Origin: Bacillus pseudomycoides DSM 12442
GTDB lineage: Bacteria; Bacillota; Bacilli; Bacillales; Bacillaceae_G
Reading direction: 5' to 3'
Assembly: GCF_000161455.1 (NCBI RefSeq)
Contig: NZ_CM000745.1
Location: 316,598 to 380,597, forward strand
Length of the DNA: 64,000 bases
In this document: in pieces, positions 18,704-25,775 of the stretch
Layout: each line of letters starts with the position of its first letter
Position numbering within the stretch: the stretch's first letter is position 1
Notes under the pieces: model-generated
Database searches by the model: none
What the model saw: the letters and a program-made list of their open reading frames with translations, nothing else
Told to the model about the DNA's origin: nothing
Program-made: the position numbers and the translations under genes

Positions 18704-19516
18704 TCATCCCTCTTCACGTTTCATTTGTAAAAATATCTCTATCTCATCAATAGAAAATCCTTTTCGATATAACGCTTGTTTCATCTTATTTTCATATGTC
18801 CATCCATCATGCTTTTTATGCTTCTCATGATACTTACTTCCATGATATAACAATGCAGCTTGTTGCTGCGTATCATCCTTTTCCTCTTTTAATTCTTCTA
18901 GACAAATTTGAATTACATCTCGATTATATCCTTTACGGACTAACATTTCTTCTAGCTTTTGTTTCATTTGTAAAAAAGAATGCTTTTGATAGGACTTTTT
19001 CTTTTTTTCTACAAGCTCAAAGGCATTTTCAATTTGCTTCTCTTTCGGATACTCTTGTAAACTATGAGTAATAATTATATCTTGGACACCTTTACTAAAA
19101 AGTTCCCGTCTAATAATTGTCGGTCCTTTTTGGTTCACGTTACTATGCGTTCGCACATACGAAATGGCATACTCTTTATCATTAATATAGTGATCATGTA
19201 ATAATTTCGAAATAACTTCAGAGATGACGGCTTGTCCAATTTCTTTTTTTCGTAAGTATTCTTCTACTTCCTGTTTCGTCCGCATTTGATAGGATAAATA
19301 AGAAATTGCTTGCAAATATGCTTTTTGTACTTCTTCATTGTATAAAATATTTGCTAACTCTACTTCATCGATTTCTAAACCCTTTTGCAAACCGTGCTTG
19401 ATTAAGGTTACTTGATTCACACTAAATCCGTATTCTTCACCTTGTCCTTTATCAATATAAATATTAAATCGTTCTTTCGTTCGTTTTTGTACTTCTATTT
19501 TTGTAATGACAGCCAT
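18704..19516 (-). CDS. recX: Regulatory protein RecX
   Basis: 270 residues. RecX binds RecA filaments and modulates recombination and the SOS response. The protein shows three-helix tandem RecX repeats: ISYLSYQMRTKQEVEEYLRKK, YINDKEYAISYVRTH...GPTIIRRELFSKGV, and the C-terminal repeat near KMKQALYRKGF. The ATG at 19516 (MAVITKIEVQ) is preceded by GGGGTGA at 6-bp spacing. An upstream in-frame GTG at 19525 overlaps that ribosome site and is rejected. It is in an operon with yfhH. Confidence 0.94.
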   Translation of the reverse strand: MAVITKIEVQKRTKERFNIYIDKGQGEEYGFSVNQVTLIKHGLQKGLEIDEVELANILYNEEVQKAYLQAISYLSYQMRTKQEVEEYLRKKEIGQAVISEVISKLLHDHYINDKEYAISYVRTHSNVNQKGPTIIRRELFSKGVQDIIITHSLQEYPKEKQIENAFELVEKKKKSYQKHSFLQMKQKLEEMLVRKGYNRDVIQICLEELKEEKDDTQQQAALLYHGSKYHEKHKKHDGWTYENKMKQALYRKGFSIDEIEIFLQMKREEG

Positions 19517-19598
19517 ATTCTTCACCCCGCTACTATTTTAACATAGTTGCAGAACAATTTTGCTTTTCATGAATATATATAATGAGGAGGAAGTTCAG

Positions 19599-20507
19599 TT
19601 GAAAATTGCAATTTCTGGGGGCACTGGTTTTATCGGTAAAGCATTAGCTACTTTTTTAAGCCTAAAAGGGTACACCATTTACATTCTTACCCGAGAAAAA
19701 AAAGAGACACCTTTCAACTCTAACATTCACTACGTCCAATGGGATAAATGCTCACCTAAATTCCCTCTCACCTCTATCGATGTTGTTGTTAATCTAGCTG
19801 GAGAATCTATTAATAACGGTCGATGGACAAAGAAGCAGAAAGAAAACATTATAACGAGTCGTCTTCATACAACAAATAGTCTCATCAAACAATTACAAAC
19901 ATCACCAAATAAGCCCCATACTTTTATTAACGCTAGCGCAATTGGCTATTACGGTACATCTGAAACAAAAATTTTTACAGAACAGAACAAAGAACATGGC
20001 AGTGACTTTTTAGCAACTACAGTAAAACTATGGGAAGAAGCCGCCTCTCATGCAACTTCTCTCGGAATTCGAACCGTCTATACACGCTTTGGAATTGTTT
20101 TAGGAAAAGAGGGTGGTGCCCTTCCTAAAATGTTGCTTCCCTACAAATTATTTATTGGTGGCACAATCGGTTCAGGTAATCAGTGGCTGTCTTGGATTCA
20201 TCTAGATGATGTCATCCGCATGATTGATTTTGCAATAGACACAAAAGAAATAGAAGGCCCTCTTAACATTACAGCACCAAATCCTACAACAATGAAAGAG
20301 TTTGGAAAGACACTTTCATTTATCATGCATCGCCCACATTGGCTTCCCGTTCCAGCATTTGCACTACATGCTTTACTTGGAGAAATGAGTATGCTTGTGC
20401 TACAAGGACAACATGTATTGCCTAACAAAGCAATACAGCACGGATACCAATATTCTTTTCCTACATTAAACCCTGCATTACAAAATATTATATTGCATAC
20501 ACTGTAG
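19599..20507 (+). CDS. yfhF: NAD(P)-binding epimerase, TIGR01777/SDR39U1 family (YfhF)
   Basis: 302 residues from a TTG start behind GAGGAGGAAG; the longer ATG at 19560 has no ribosome site. Rossmann fold GGTGFIGKAL at the N-terminus, then VVNLAGESI, YYG in SAIGYYGTS, and WLSWIHLDDVIRM, followed by a C-terminal DUF1731-like tail (HWLPVPAFALHALLGEMSMLVLQGQ). The family contains sugar-nucleotide-epimerase-like proteins of unknown substrate. Divergent from recX, as in B. subtilis. Confidence 0.9.
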   Translation: MKIAISGGTGFIGKALATFLSLKGYTIYILTREKKETPFNSNIHYVQWDKCSPKFPLTSIDVVVNLAGESINNGRWTKKQKENIITSRLHTTNSLIKQLQTSPNKPHTFINASAIGYYGTSETKIFTEQNKEHGSDFLATTVKLWEEAASHATSLGIRTVYTRFGIVLGKEGGALPKMLLPYKLFIGGTIGSGNQWLSWIHLDDVIRMIDFAIDTKEIEGPLNITAPNPTTMKEFGKTLSFIMHRPHWLPVPAFALHALLGEMSMLVLQGQHVLPNKAIQHGYQYSFPTLNPALQNIILHTL

Positions 20508-20583
20508 TACTTCTGAAATAAACCCATTAAAATTGTTCTATTTACTAATTTAAAGGTTATTAGCCAATGGAAATGAGGTATCT

Positions 20584-21714
20584 ATGAAAACGCTATTTAA
20601 GCAGGCCATTGTATATCCCATTACTTCTTCCAAATTTCAAGGAGATGTATTGGTTAAACACAATCAAATCGCTGCGATAAAACCACATATTGAGCCCACT
20701 CAAGATATGACTGTTATTGATGCAAGAGCCCTTCACCTTTTACCAGGATTTATCGATGTGCATACTCATCTCGGCTTATACGATGAAGGGACTGGATGGG
20801 CTGGAAATGATGCCAATGAAACATCTGAAGTATTAACACCACATATTCGTTCTTTAGATGGTATCCATCCTTTTGATATTGCTTTTCAAGATGCGGTTCA
20901 AAATGGGGTTACAACTGCCCACGTTATGCCTGGAAGTCAAAATATTATTGGCGGGACAACATGTGTGATTAAAACTGCCGGAACTTGTATCGATCATATG
21001 ATTATTCAAGAACCTGCTGGATTAAAAATTGCATTTGGAGAAAATCCAAAACGAGTTCATAGTAATGGCACAAAAGAATCGATTACTCGTATGGGGATTA
21101 TGGGATTGCTTCGTGAATCTTTTTACGAAGCACAACATTATGGAAACGAAGCAGATTTTCGAATGCTCCCTATTCTAAAAGCTTTGCACCGAGAAATTCC
21201 AGTACGTATTCATGCTCATCGGGCAGATGACATTCTTTCCTCTCTTCGCTTTGCAAAAGAATTCAATCTTGATTTACGTATTGAACACTGCACAGAAGGA
21301 CATTTTATTGTAAAAGAACTTGCCAATCAAAATTTAAAAATATCTGTTGGTCCGACATTAACACGCCGATCAAAAATTGAACTAAAAAATAAATCATGGG
21401 ATACTTACCATACTTTATCAAAGCATGGGATAGAAGTTTCGATTACAACAGATCATCCCTATACTCCCATTCAATATTTAAATGTTTGTGCAGCCATCGC
21501 TGTCAGGGAAGGATTAGATGAAAAAATTGCATTAGAAGGAGTTACAATCATTCCCGCTCGAAACTTACGTTTAGAGAAAAGAATTGGAAGTATTGAAGTT
21601 GGAAAAGATGCCGATCTTGTATTATGGACACATCACCCATTTCATTACTTAGCCAAGCCCGTACTAACTATGATTGATGGAAAAATAATTTACAAAAAAA
21701 ATAAAAAAAACTAG
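20584..21714 (+). CDS. Amidohydrolase superfamily protein
   Basis: 376 residues. Metal-dependent hydrolase barrel with DVHTHLG (first metal ligands, about residue 60), THVMPGSQN, RIHAHRADD and RIEHCTEGH (histidine ligands) and TTDHPY (catalytic Asp), plus the composite beta domain at both ends (GKDADLVLW, MIDGKIIYKK). It belongs to the imidazolonepropionase-like/COG1228 group. The substrate cannot be read from the sequence. The start follows GGAAATGAGGTATCT. It is monocistronic; the following promoter belongs to a structured leader. Confidence 0.85.
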   Translation: MKTLFKQAIVYPITSSKFQGDVLVKHNQIAAIKPHIEPTQDMTVIDARALHLLPGFIDVHTHLGLYDEGTGWAGNDANETSEVLTPHIRSLDGIHPFDIAFQDAVQNGVTTAHVMPGSQNIIGGTTCVIKTAGTCIDHMIIQEPAGLKIAFGENPKRVHSNGTKESITRMGIMGLLRESFYEAQHYGNEADFRMLPILKALHREIPVRIHAHRADDILSSLRFAKEFNLDLRIEHCTEGHFIVKELANQNLKISVGPTLTRRSKIELKNKSWDTYHTLSKHGIEVSITTDHPYTPIQYLNVCAAIAVREGLDEKIALEGVTIIPARNLRLEKRIGSIEVGKDADLVLWTHHPFHYLAKPVLTMIDGKIIYKKNKKN

Positions 21715-21723
21715 TTTATTTTT

Positions 21724-21753
21724 TTGACTAGATAAAGTATTATACGATTATAA
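21724..21753 (+). promoter_or_regulatory. Candidate promoter of the structured leader
   Basis: TTGACT (21724-21729) followed after 17-18 bp by ATTATA/TTATAA (21747-21753). The -35 is good and the -10 is moderate. Transcription would start near 21760, just before the first stem of the leader. Confidence 0.4.
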
Positions 21754-21769
21754 ACTGAATGAAACCATA

Positions 21770-21805
21770 ATCAATTTGTGTCGTGATTTTTCATTTCAAA
21801 TTGAT
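21770..21805 (+). other. Leader stem I
   Basis: Perfect 9-bp inverted repeat ATCAATTTG / CAAATTGAT with an 18-nt loop, immediately before the tRNA-shaped segment. It is part of the same predicted transcript. Confidence 0.5.
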
Positions 21806-21806
21806 G

Positions 21807-21877
21807 AATGGGGAAGGCAAATGGTGCGCCACCAGCGTTATAGACTGGTTCTAGTGGGTTCGATTCCCACCCCGAAA
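21807..21877 (+). ncRNA. tRNA-like element with a degenerate acceptor stem
   Basis: Folds by eye into a cloverleaf. D arm GGC/GCC with GG in the loop (21816-21830). Anticodon arm CCAGC/ACTGG (four pairs plus one C-A mismatch) with a 7-nt loop GTTATAG carrying U33, anticodon UAU and A37 (21832-21848). Five-nt variable region. Perfect T arm GTGGG TTCGATT CCCAC (21854-21870). The acceptor stem is poor: GGG/CCC plus one A-T out of seven, and no CCA is encoded. It is either a decayed tRNA, a tRNA mimic, or a non-canonical tRNA-like RNA of the kind reported in B. cereus (tRNA-Other); the match to that RNA was not checked. Confidence 0.5.
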
Positions 21878-21922
21878 TTTTTTAAAGGTTGATATAAAAA
21901 TTTCGAGGGTGGGGTGTTTTTT
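21866..21922 (+). terminator. Leader terminator overlapping the tRNA-like T arm
   Basis: The 5' arm CCCACCCCGAAATTTTT (21866-21882) pairs with 21896-21913 with a single bulge and is followed by GTGTTTTTT. The 5' arm is exactly the 3' strand of the T stem and acceptor, so the tRNA-like fold and the terminator cannot form together. It lies 34 bp before the GNAT start codon. Confidence 0.75.
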
Positions 21923-21955
21923 CGTCATGCTACCCTCATATGAGGAGGAGTTAGT

Positions 21956-22513
21956 ATGTTAAAAAAACGCGACTTACACGACAGCCACGTTCTATATGAT
22001 TTAATGGTGGATCCTGCTGTCTTCCCTTTTGTGCGTCAAAAAGCTTATTCATACGAAGAGTTTTTATTTTTAACAAAGCAAACAATAGAAGCAGAAGAGC
22101 GTGGTGAATTAATTTCACGCACAATTTTAGATGAATGGGGAACCCCTATCGGCACGATTACTTTATTTGATGTGCAAGAAAAAGCTGGTTTTCTTGGTAC
22201 ATGGCTTGGAAAACCGTATCATGGCCAGGGGTATAATAAATTAGCAAAAGATGCTTTTTTCAGCGAGCTTTTCTATGAGTTAGATATTGAAATAATCTTT
22301 ATGCGTATTCGCAAAGTAAATATTCGTTCGATGAAAGCAGCTGAAAAACTACCATATGTAAACCTAGCAAACGAAACTAGAAAAGCTGTTTATGATCAAA
22401 TTAACGCAATCGAAGAAGTATATAACTTATATGAAATTCCAAAAGATCAATATACTCTTTCTACAATGCGTGATACTACATTCCAAGATACTCATCATTT
22501 AAAAGAAGCGTAG
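21956..22513 (+). CDS. GNAT family N-acetyltransferase (RimJ/RimL-like)
   Basis: 185 residues. A GNAT fold is seen with an N-terminal region MLKKRDLHDSHVLYDLMVDP, beta strands around WGTPIGTITLFDV, the acetyl-CoA binding loop GKPYHGQGYN (variant of Q/RxxGxG/A) and NIRSMKAAEKL. RimL-type members acetylate protein N-termini, amino acids or small molecules; the target here is unknown. The start follows GAGGAGGAG. Expression would depend on readthrough of the leader terminator just upstream unless another promoter exists. Confidence 0.85.
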   Translation: MLKKRDLHDSHVLYDLMVDPAVFPFVRQKAYSYEEFLFLTKQTIEAEERGELISRTILDEWGTPIGTITLFDVQEKAGFLGTWLGKPYHGQGYNKLAKDAFFSELFYELDIEIIFMRIRKVNIRSMKAAEKLPYVNLANETRKAVYDQINAIEEVYNLYEIPKDQYTLSTMRDTTFQDTHHLKEA

Positions 22514-22525
22514 TATGTCACTAAT

Positions 22526-22608
22526 TATAAAGTGAAACTTTAATCAGTGGGGAACTTATCCCCCACCTATTTTGTGAGGGCCTTACTGCCCGCGAATAGC
22601 GGGATAAA
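22526..22608 (+). repeat. bcr1-like repeat, internally deleted
   Basis: Starts TATAAAGTGAAACTTTAATC and ends CCCGCGAATAGCGGGATAAA like the longer copies at 22813 and 28436, but lacks about 75 bp of the middle. It lies just after the GNAT stop codon. Confidence 0.7.
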
Positions 22609-22691
22609 ATGAATATACTTGTTTATTGTGTATACCTCTTTATGTCATTGGAAATGATAGATAATAACTTTATGACACGAGGTGATCTGTA

Positions 22692-22811
22692 ATGGATAGA
22701 AAGAAACGTGAAAAAGCAAGAAATACATTAAATAGTACACAAGAGGTTCTTTATCAACGAGAGTTTCGAAGAGCAGATCGTGCAGCGGGATATCGCCCTA
22801 AAGGTGTATAA
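22692..22811 (+). CDS. yfhE: YfhE family small protein
   Basis: 39 residues: a Lys/Arg-rich start MDRKKREKARNTL, then STQEVLYQREFRRADRAAGY, the conserved family core. It follows CGAGGTGATCTGTA. Function unknown, and the family is restricted to Bacillus relatives. In B. subtilis yfhE lies next to yfhF; here the amidohydrolase and GNAT genes intervene. It is boxed between two bcr1-like repeats, the second beginning directly after its stop codon. Confidence 0.85.
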   Translation: MDRKKREKARNTLNSTQEVLYQREFRRADRAAGYRPKGV

Positions 22812-22812
22812 T

Positions 22813-22963
22813 TATAAAGTGAAATTTTAATCAATGGGTGCTTTATCCTTCACTGATTATCAGCCCTCACCAATCGGGCTTTTACGGGCACTTGATCACT
22901 TAACTTCTTTGCTTTCGTCAAAATTTGAGATGAAATTTTACTGCCCACAAATAGTGGGATAAA
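22813..22963 (+). repeat. bcr1-like repeat, near full length
   Basis: About 150 bp with the conserved blocks TATAAAGTGAAATTTTAATC, CCCTCACCAATCGGGCTTTT and ATAGTGGGATAAA. It abuts the yfhE stop codon. The next bases again read ATAAAGTGAAACTT, the head of a further truncated copy. Confidence 0.75.
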
Positions 22964-23057
22964 GTGAAACTTGAGGTAATTTTTTTACCCTCTCCTACCC
23001 TTTACTTTTTGGATGACAAAGTAAAGATTTACCCCTTATATTATAAGGGGTATTTTT

Positions 23058-23249
23058 TGTGGAAAACTTTATCCACAAAATTAATAGAATTGTGTATAAA
23101 TTTATCAATTCTTTTGGATTATTATAAACTTAATCACAAATATCATGTTTATTTTGTGGATATTTTTTCTGAAAATTGTGGACAATGTGGATATCGTTGT
23201 TAATATTCCGACTTTACCGTCTATTGAAACCGCATTCTCTTGTGGATAA
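23058..23249. promoter_or_regulatory. Cluster of DnaA boxes
   Basis: Three perfect matches to TTATNCACA: 23069-23077 (plus), 23091-23099 (minus) and 23241-23249 (minus). Four one-mismatch boxes: 23058-23066, 23155-23163, 23177-23185 and 23186-23194, all minus. Seven sites in 192 bp of non-coding AT-rich DNA, five of them TGTGGA-type in the same orientation. It resembles the DnaA-box clusters that titrate DnaA outside oriC; that role is inference. Confidence 0.7.
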
Positions 23250-23364
23250 CATATAACGAATATATAAAAACATACAACTTTATCGAGGGGAACTGTTTTG
23301 GCTAGGGCAGTTATACCTTGTGACTAACTTTAACTTTTATACTGAATTCCTACAAAACAACAAA
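23250..23364. other. Spacer downstream of the DnaA cluster
   Basis: No open frame with a ribosome site. AT-rich, with a GC-richer patch near 23285-23320 that I cannot interpret. Ends in the ugtP terminator. Confidence 0.4.
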
Positions 23365-23396
23365 GAAACCCTCTTTCCAAATACAAAGAGGGTTTC
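23365..23396 (-). terminator. Terminator of ugtP
   Basis: Perfect 12-bp stem GAAACCCTCTTT / AAAGAGGGTTTC, four bases from the ugtP stop codon. Confidence 0.85.
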
Positions 23397-23399
23397 ATA

Positions 23400-24566
23400 T
23401 TACGTAAAAGATTGAGCAAGAGCTGGCGACTTAATCGGCATATGATTAGATTGCACATGGTTCTCTTCTAAAATTGCATCTACAATGTGGCAAGCTGGCT
23501 CTGGACGATAGATACTTCCCATCGCTTCTTTCATTTGTAAGAGCTTCCTATCATCTTCTAATAGTGCCTTTGTTTTCGCAAAAATGTCCTCATCTTCACG
23601 AATTACAAGTGCAGCTCCTTTTTTTTCAAAATATATTGCATTTTCATTTTCTTGTCCCGGTACTGGTTTATATAAAATGACAGGTACTTGTAAAGCTGCC
23701 GCTTCGCTTAATGTAATGCCCCCTGGCTTTGTAATCATACAAGAGGTAATACGGAATAACTCATCGATATTCTCTACATAACCAAATACTGTTAATGCCT
23801 CAGGCTTTTGTTCCTTAAGCCCTAATAACTCTTGTTTTAAGGCTTCATTTTTCCCACAGACAACAGCTATTTGAAGATTAGGAACTGTCATAAATGATTG
23901 ACATAATTCTTTTACATTTCCTAATACACCATGGGCACCTGCTACAATAAGTAAAATCTTTTTCTCACGAGATAAGTGATATTTACTATATAGGATTTCC
24001 GGGTTAATAGTTAATTCAAAGTTTTTACGAATTGGAATCCCAGTTTCTACAATTTGCTCTGAAGGTACACCAATTTCAACCATTACTTTTTTCACATGAT
24101 CTGTCGCTACAAAATAACGATCTACTTCACGATGAATCCATATTTTGTGTAAACAAAAATCTGTTAACACATTATAAACAGGAATTGAGAAACCTGTTTG
24201 TTTTTTCAATTCCGGTACTGCAATAATTGGAAATGTATTAATAACAATGTCTGGTTTTTCTGCATGTAATAATGCTTTTAAGCGTTTTCTCCCAAAATTC
24301 GCATACCACGATGCAATTTTCTTATCGTAAATCTTTTCTACACCATAATAAAATAAGCGATATAGCTCTTTACCTATTGTATAACTTTTCAAGTATAAAT
24401 ATTTTGTAATATCCGTTATGACTGGATGTGACTCTCCAAATAGGTCACACACAATCACATCCTCAATTCCTTTTTGACGAAATGTTTGTGCTAATGTTTT
24501 TGCTACTTGCACATGACCGTTACCGTAATGTGCAGTTAATATTAAAACCTTGGGGTTTTTTATCAA
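23400..24566 (-). CDS. ugtP: Processive diacylglycerol beta-glucosyltransferase
   Basis: 388 residues of the MGDG-synthase-like GT28 group. It transfers glucose from UDP-glucose to diacylglycerol, making the glycolipid anchor of lipoteichoic acid at the cytoplasmic membrane face. Seen: N-terminal AHYGNGHVQVAKTL, NTFPI, VLTDFCLHKIWIH, then the C-terminal nucleotide-sugar site GAHGVLGNVKEL, VCGKNEAL, ITKPGGITLSEA and YKPVPGQENENA. Start TTG after AGGAG. Close similarity to B. subtilis UgtP (YpfP), which also acts as a UDP-glucose-dependent division regulator there. Confidence 0.94.
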   Translation of the reverse strand: MIKNPKVLILTAHYGNGHVQVAKTLAQTFRQKGIEDVIVCDLFGESHPVITDITKYLYLKSYTIGKELYRLFYYGVEKIYDKKIASWYANFGRKRLKALLHAEKPDIVINTFPIIAVPELKKQTGFSIPVYNVLTDFCLHKIWIHREVDRYFVATDHVKKVMVEIGVPSEQIVETGIPIRKNFELTINPEILYSKYHLSREKKILLIVAGAHGVLGNVKELCQSFMTVPNLQIAVVCGKNEALKQELLGLKEQKPEALTVFGYVENIDELFRITSCMITKPGGITLSEAAALQVPVILYKPVPGQENENAIYFEKKGAALVIREDEDIFAKTKALLEDDRKLLQMKEAMGSIYRPEPACHIVDAILEENHVQSNHMPIKSPALAQSFT

Positions 24567-24746
24567 ACAAATCCACTCCTAGCTTTTTCGCTTTCCCATA
24601 TTGCATATACGACAATAGGAAAAACATTTTCCTAAAAAAAATTACATGTTTGGATTCCAACACTTTCATGTTAGCTATGTACCTGTCGTGGATATGCAAA
24701 GCATATAAGATTGACCCCTTAATCCTATCTGTGCTCATATCTTTAC

Positions 24747-24775
24747 ATTATACTTTCCTATCAGAGCTTTCGCAA
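24747..24775 (-). promoter_or_regulatory. Candidate sigma-A promoter of ugtP
   Basis: On the minus strand TTGCGA (24775-24770), 17 bp, then TATAAT (24752-24747). The predicted start near 24740 leaves a leader of about 175 nt before the TTG start codon; I see no known riboswitch in it, only a small ATATGC/GCATAT repeat near 24695. Confidence 0.55.
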
Positions 24776-24956
24776 TAACTTACAAATGATCATATTCCAT
24801 GATACTCACCCTGCTACTTCTTAATTCTTGTTACTATTTGGTTTTCCCTTTACAATTATGTAAATTTATCCTCTTATTTCTTTACAAAAATATGGATATT
24901 CCACTTTCAGTATACTCTTTTCTATAGATATACTCTAGATTTTATTAAAAGAAAGC

Positions 24957-24984
24957 AAAAAGTCTAATCCAAATGGATTAGACT
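24957..24984 (-). terminator. Terminator of pflA
   Basis: Hairpin GTCTAATCC / GGATTAGAC followed on the minus strand by TTTTT, overlapping the pflA stop codon. Confidence 0.85.
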
Positions 24985-25709
24985 GCTTGTAAAATATTTT
25001 TTGCCTTTTGAACATTTTTTTCTGTTGGAGGTTCTACCCCTTCAAGAGGATACTTATGTCCAAGTGCTTCCCATTTATATACACCAAGCTTGTGATATGG
25101 TAAGACTTCAACTTTCTTTACATTAGAAAGACTTTGAATGAAGCTAGATAATCTCTGCAAATCTTCTTCACTATCAGTAACACCTGGAACTAATACGTGT
25201 CTTACCCAAATTGGTTTTTGTTTATCAGATAAATAACGAGCAAATTGTAGAATGTGTTCATTCGTTTTACCAGTTAATTTACGGTGCTTTTTAGGATCGA
25301 TATGTTTTAAATCTAATAATACTAAATCTGTATAGTCCATTAAAATATTTAATTTTCTTTGGAACTCTGGCTCTTCAGAATAGCAGCCTCCAGAAGAATC
25401 GATTGTTGTATGAATTCCAATTTCTTTGCATTTCTTAAATAGCTCAATTAAAAAGTCTAACTGCAGTAATGGTTCCCCACCGCTCACAGTAATGCCACCA
25501 CCGGAAGCTTCAATAAAAGGAAGGTAACATGTAACATCCTGCATCACTTCTTCAACTGTTATTTCTTTTCCTTTACCGATTTCCCACGTATCAGCATTAT
25601 GACAATATTGGCAGCGTAATAGACACCCCTGTGTAAATATGACATAACGAATTCCTGGGCCATCAACAGTACCACAAGACTCTACAGAATGAATTCTTCC
25701 TTTTACCAT
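24978..25709 (-). CDS. pflA: Pyruvate formate-lyase activating enzyme
   Basis: 243 residues. Radical SAM enzyme with the cluster motif CLLRCQYCHN (CX3CX2C) and the SAM-binding GGEP in VSGGEPLLQ. It abstracts hydrogen from the catalytic glycine of PflB to create the glycyl radical in anaerobic cells. The start is ATG after AAGGAGGAAGTTAAC. It lies 66 bp downstream of pflB in the same operon. Confidence 0.96.
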   Translation of the reverse strand: MVKGRIHSVESCGTVDGPGIRYVIFTQGCLLRCQYCHNADTWEIGKGKEITVEEVMQDVTCYLPFIEASGGGITVSGGEPLLQLDFLIELFKKCKEIGIHTTIDSSGGCYSEEPEFQRKLNILMDYTDLVLLDLKHIDPKKHRKLTGKTNEHILQFARYLSDKQKPIWVRHVLVPGVTDSEEDLQRLSSFIQSLSNVKKVEVLPYHKLGVYKWEALGHKYPLEGVEPPTEKNVQKAKNILQAV

Positions 25710-25738
25710 GTTAACTTCCTCCTTTATTGAAACAGCCT

Positions 25739-25764
25739 CCCTCTGCTTTTATTACAACAGAGGG
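25739..25764 (-). other. Hairpin between pflB and pflA
   Basis: Stem CCCTCTG / CAGAGGG with a 12-nt loop and no proper T run on the minus strand. Probably a partial terminator or stabiliser giving more pflB than pflA mRNA. Confidence 0.5.
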
Positions 25765-25775
25765 AAACTTTTTAC

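Noticed and set aside
21807..21877. Functional standard tRNA-Ile(UAU) gene
   Set aside because: Acceptor stem has only four of seven pairs, no CCA, and the T-stem strand is shared with a terminator; kept only as a tRNA-like element.
21770..21955. T-box or known riboswitch leader
   Set aside because: No T-box core GGGTGGNACCGCG and no match to fluoride, guanidine, SAM, purine or other classes that I can recall.
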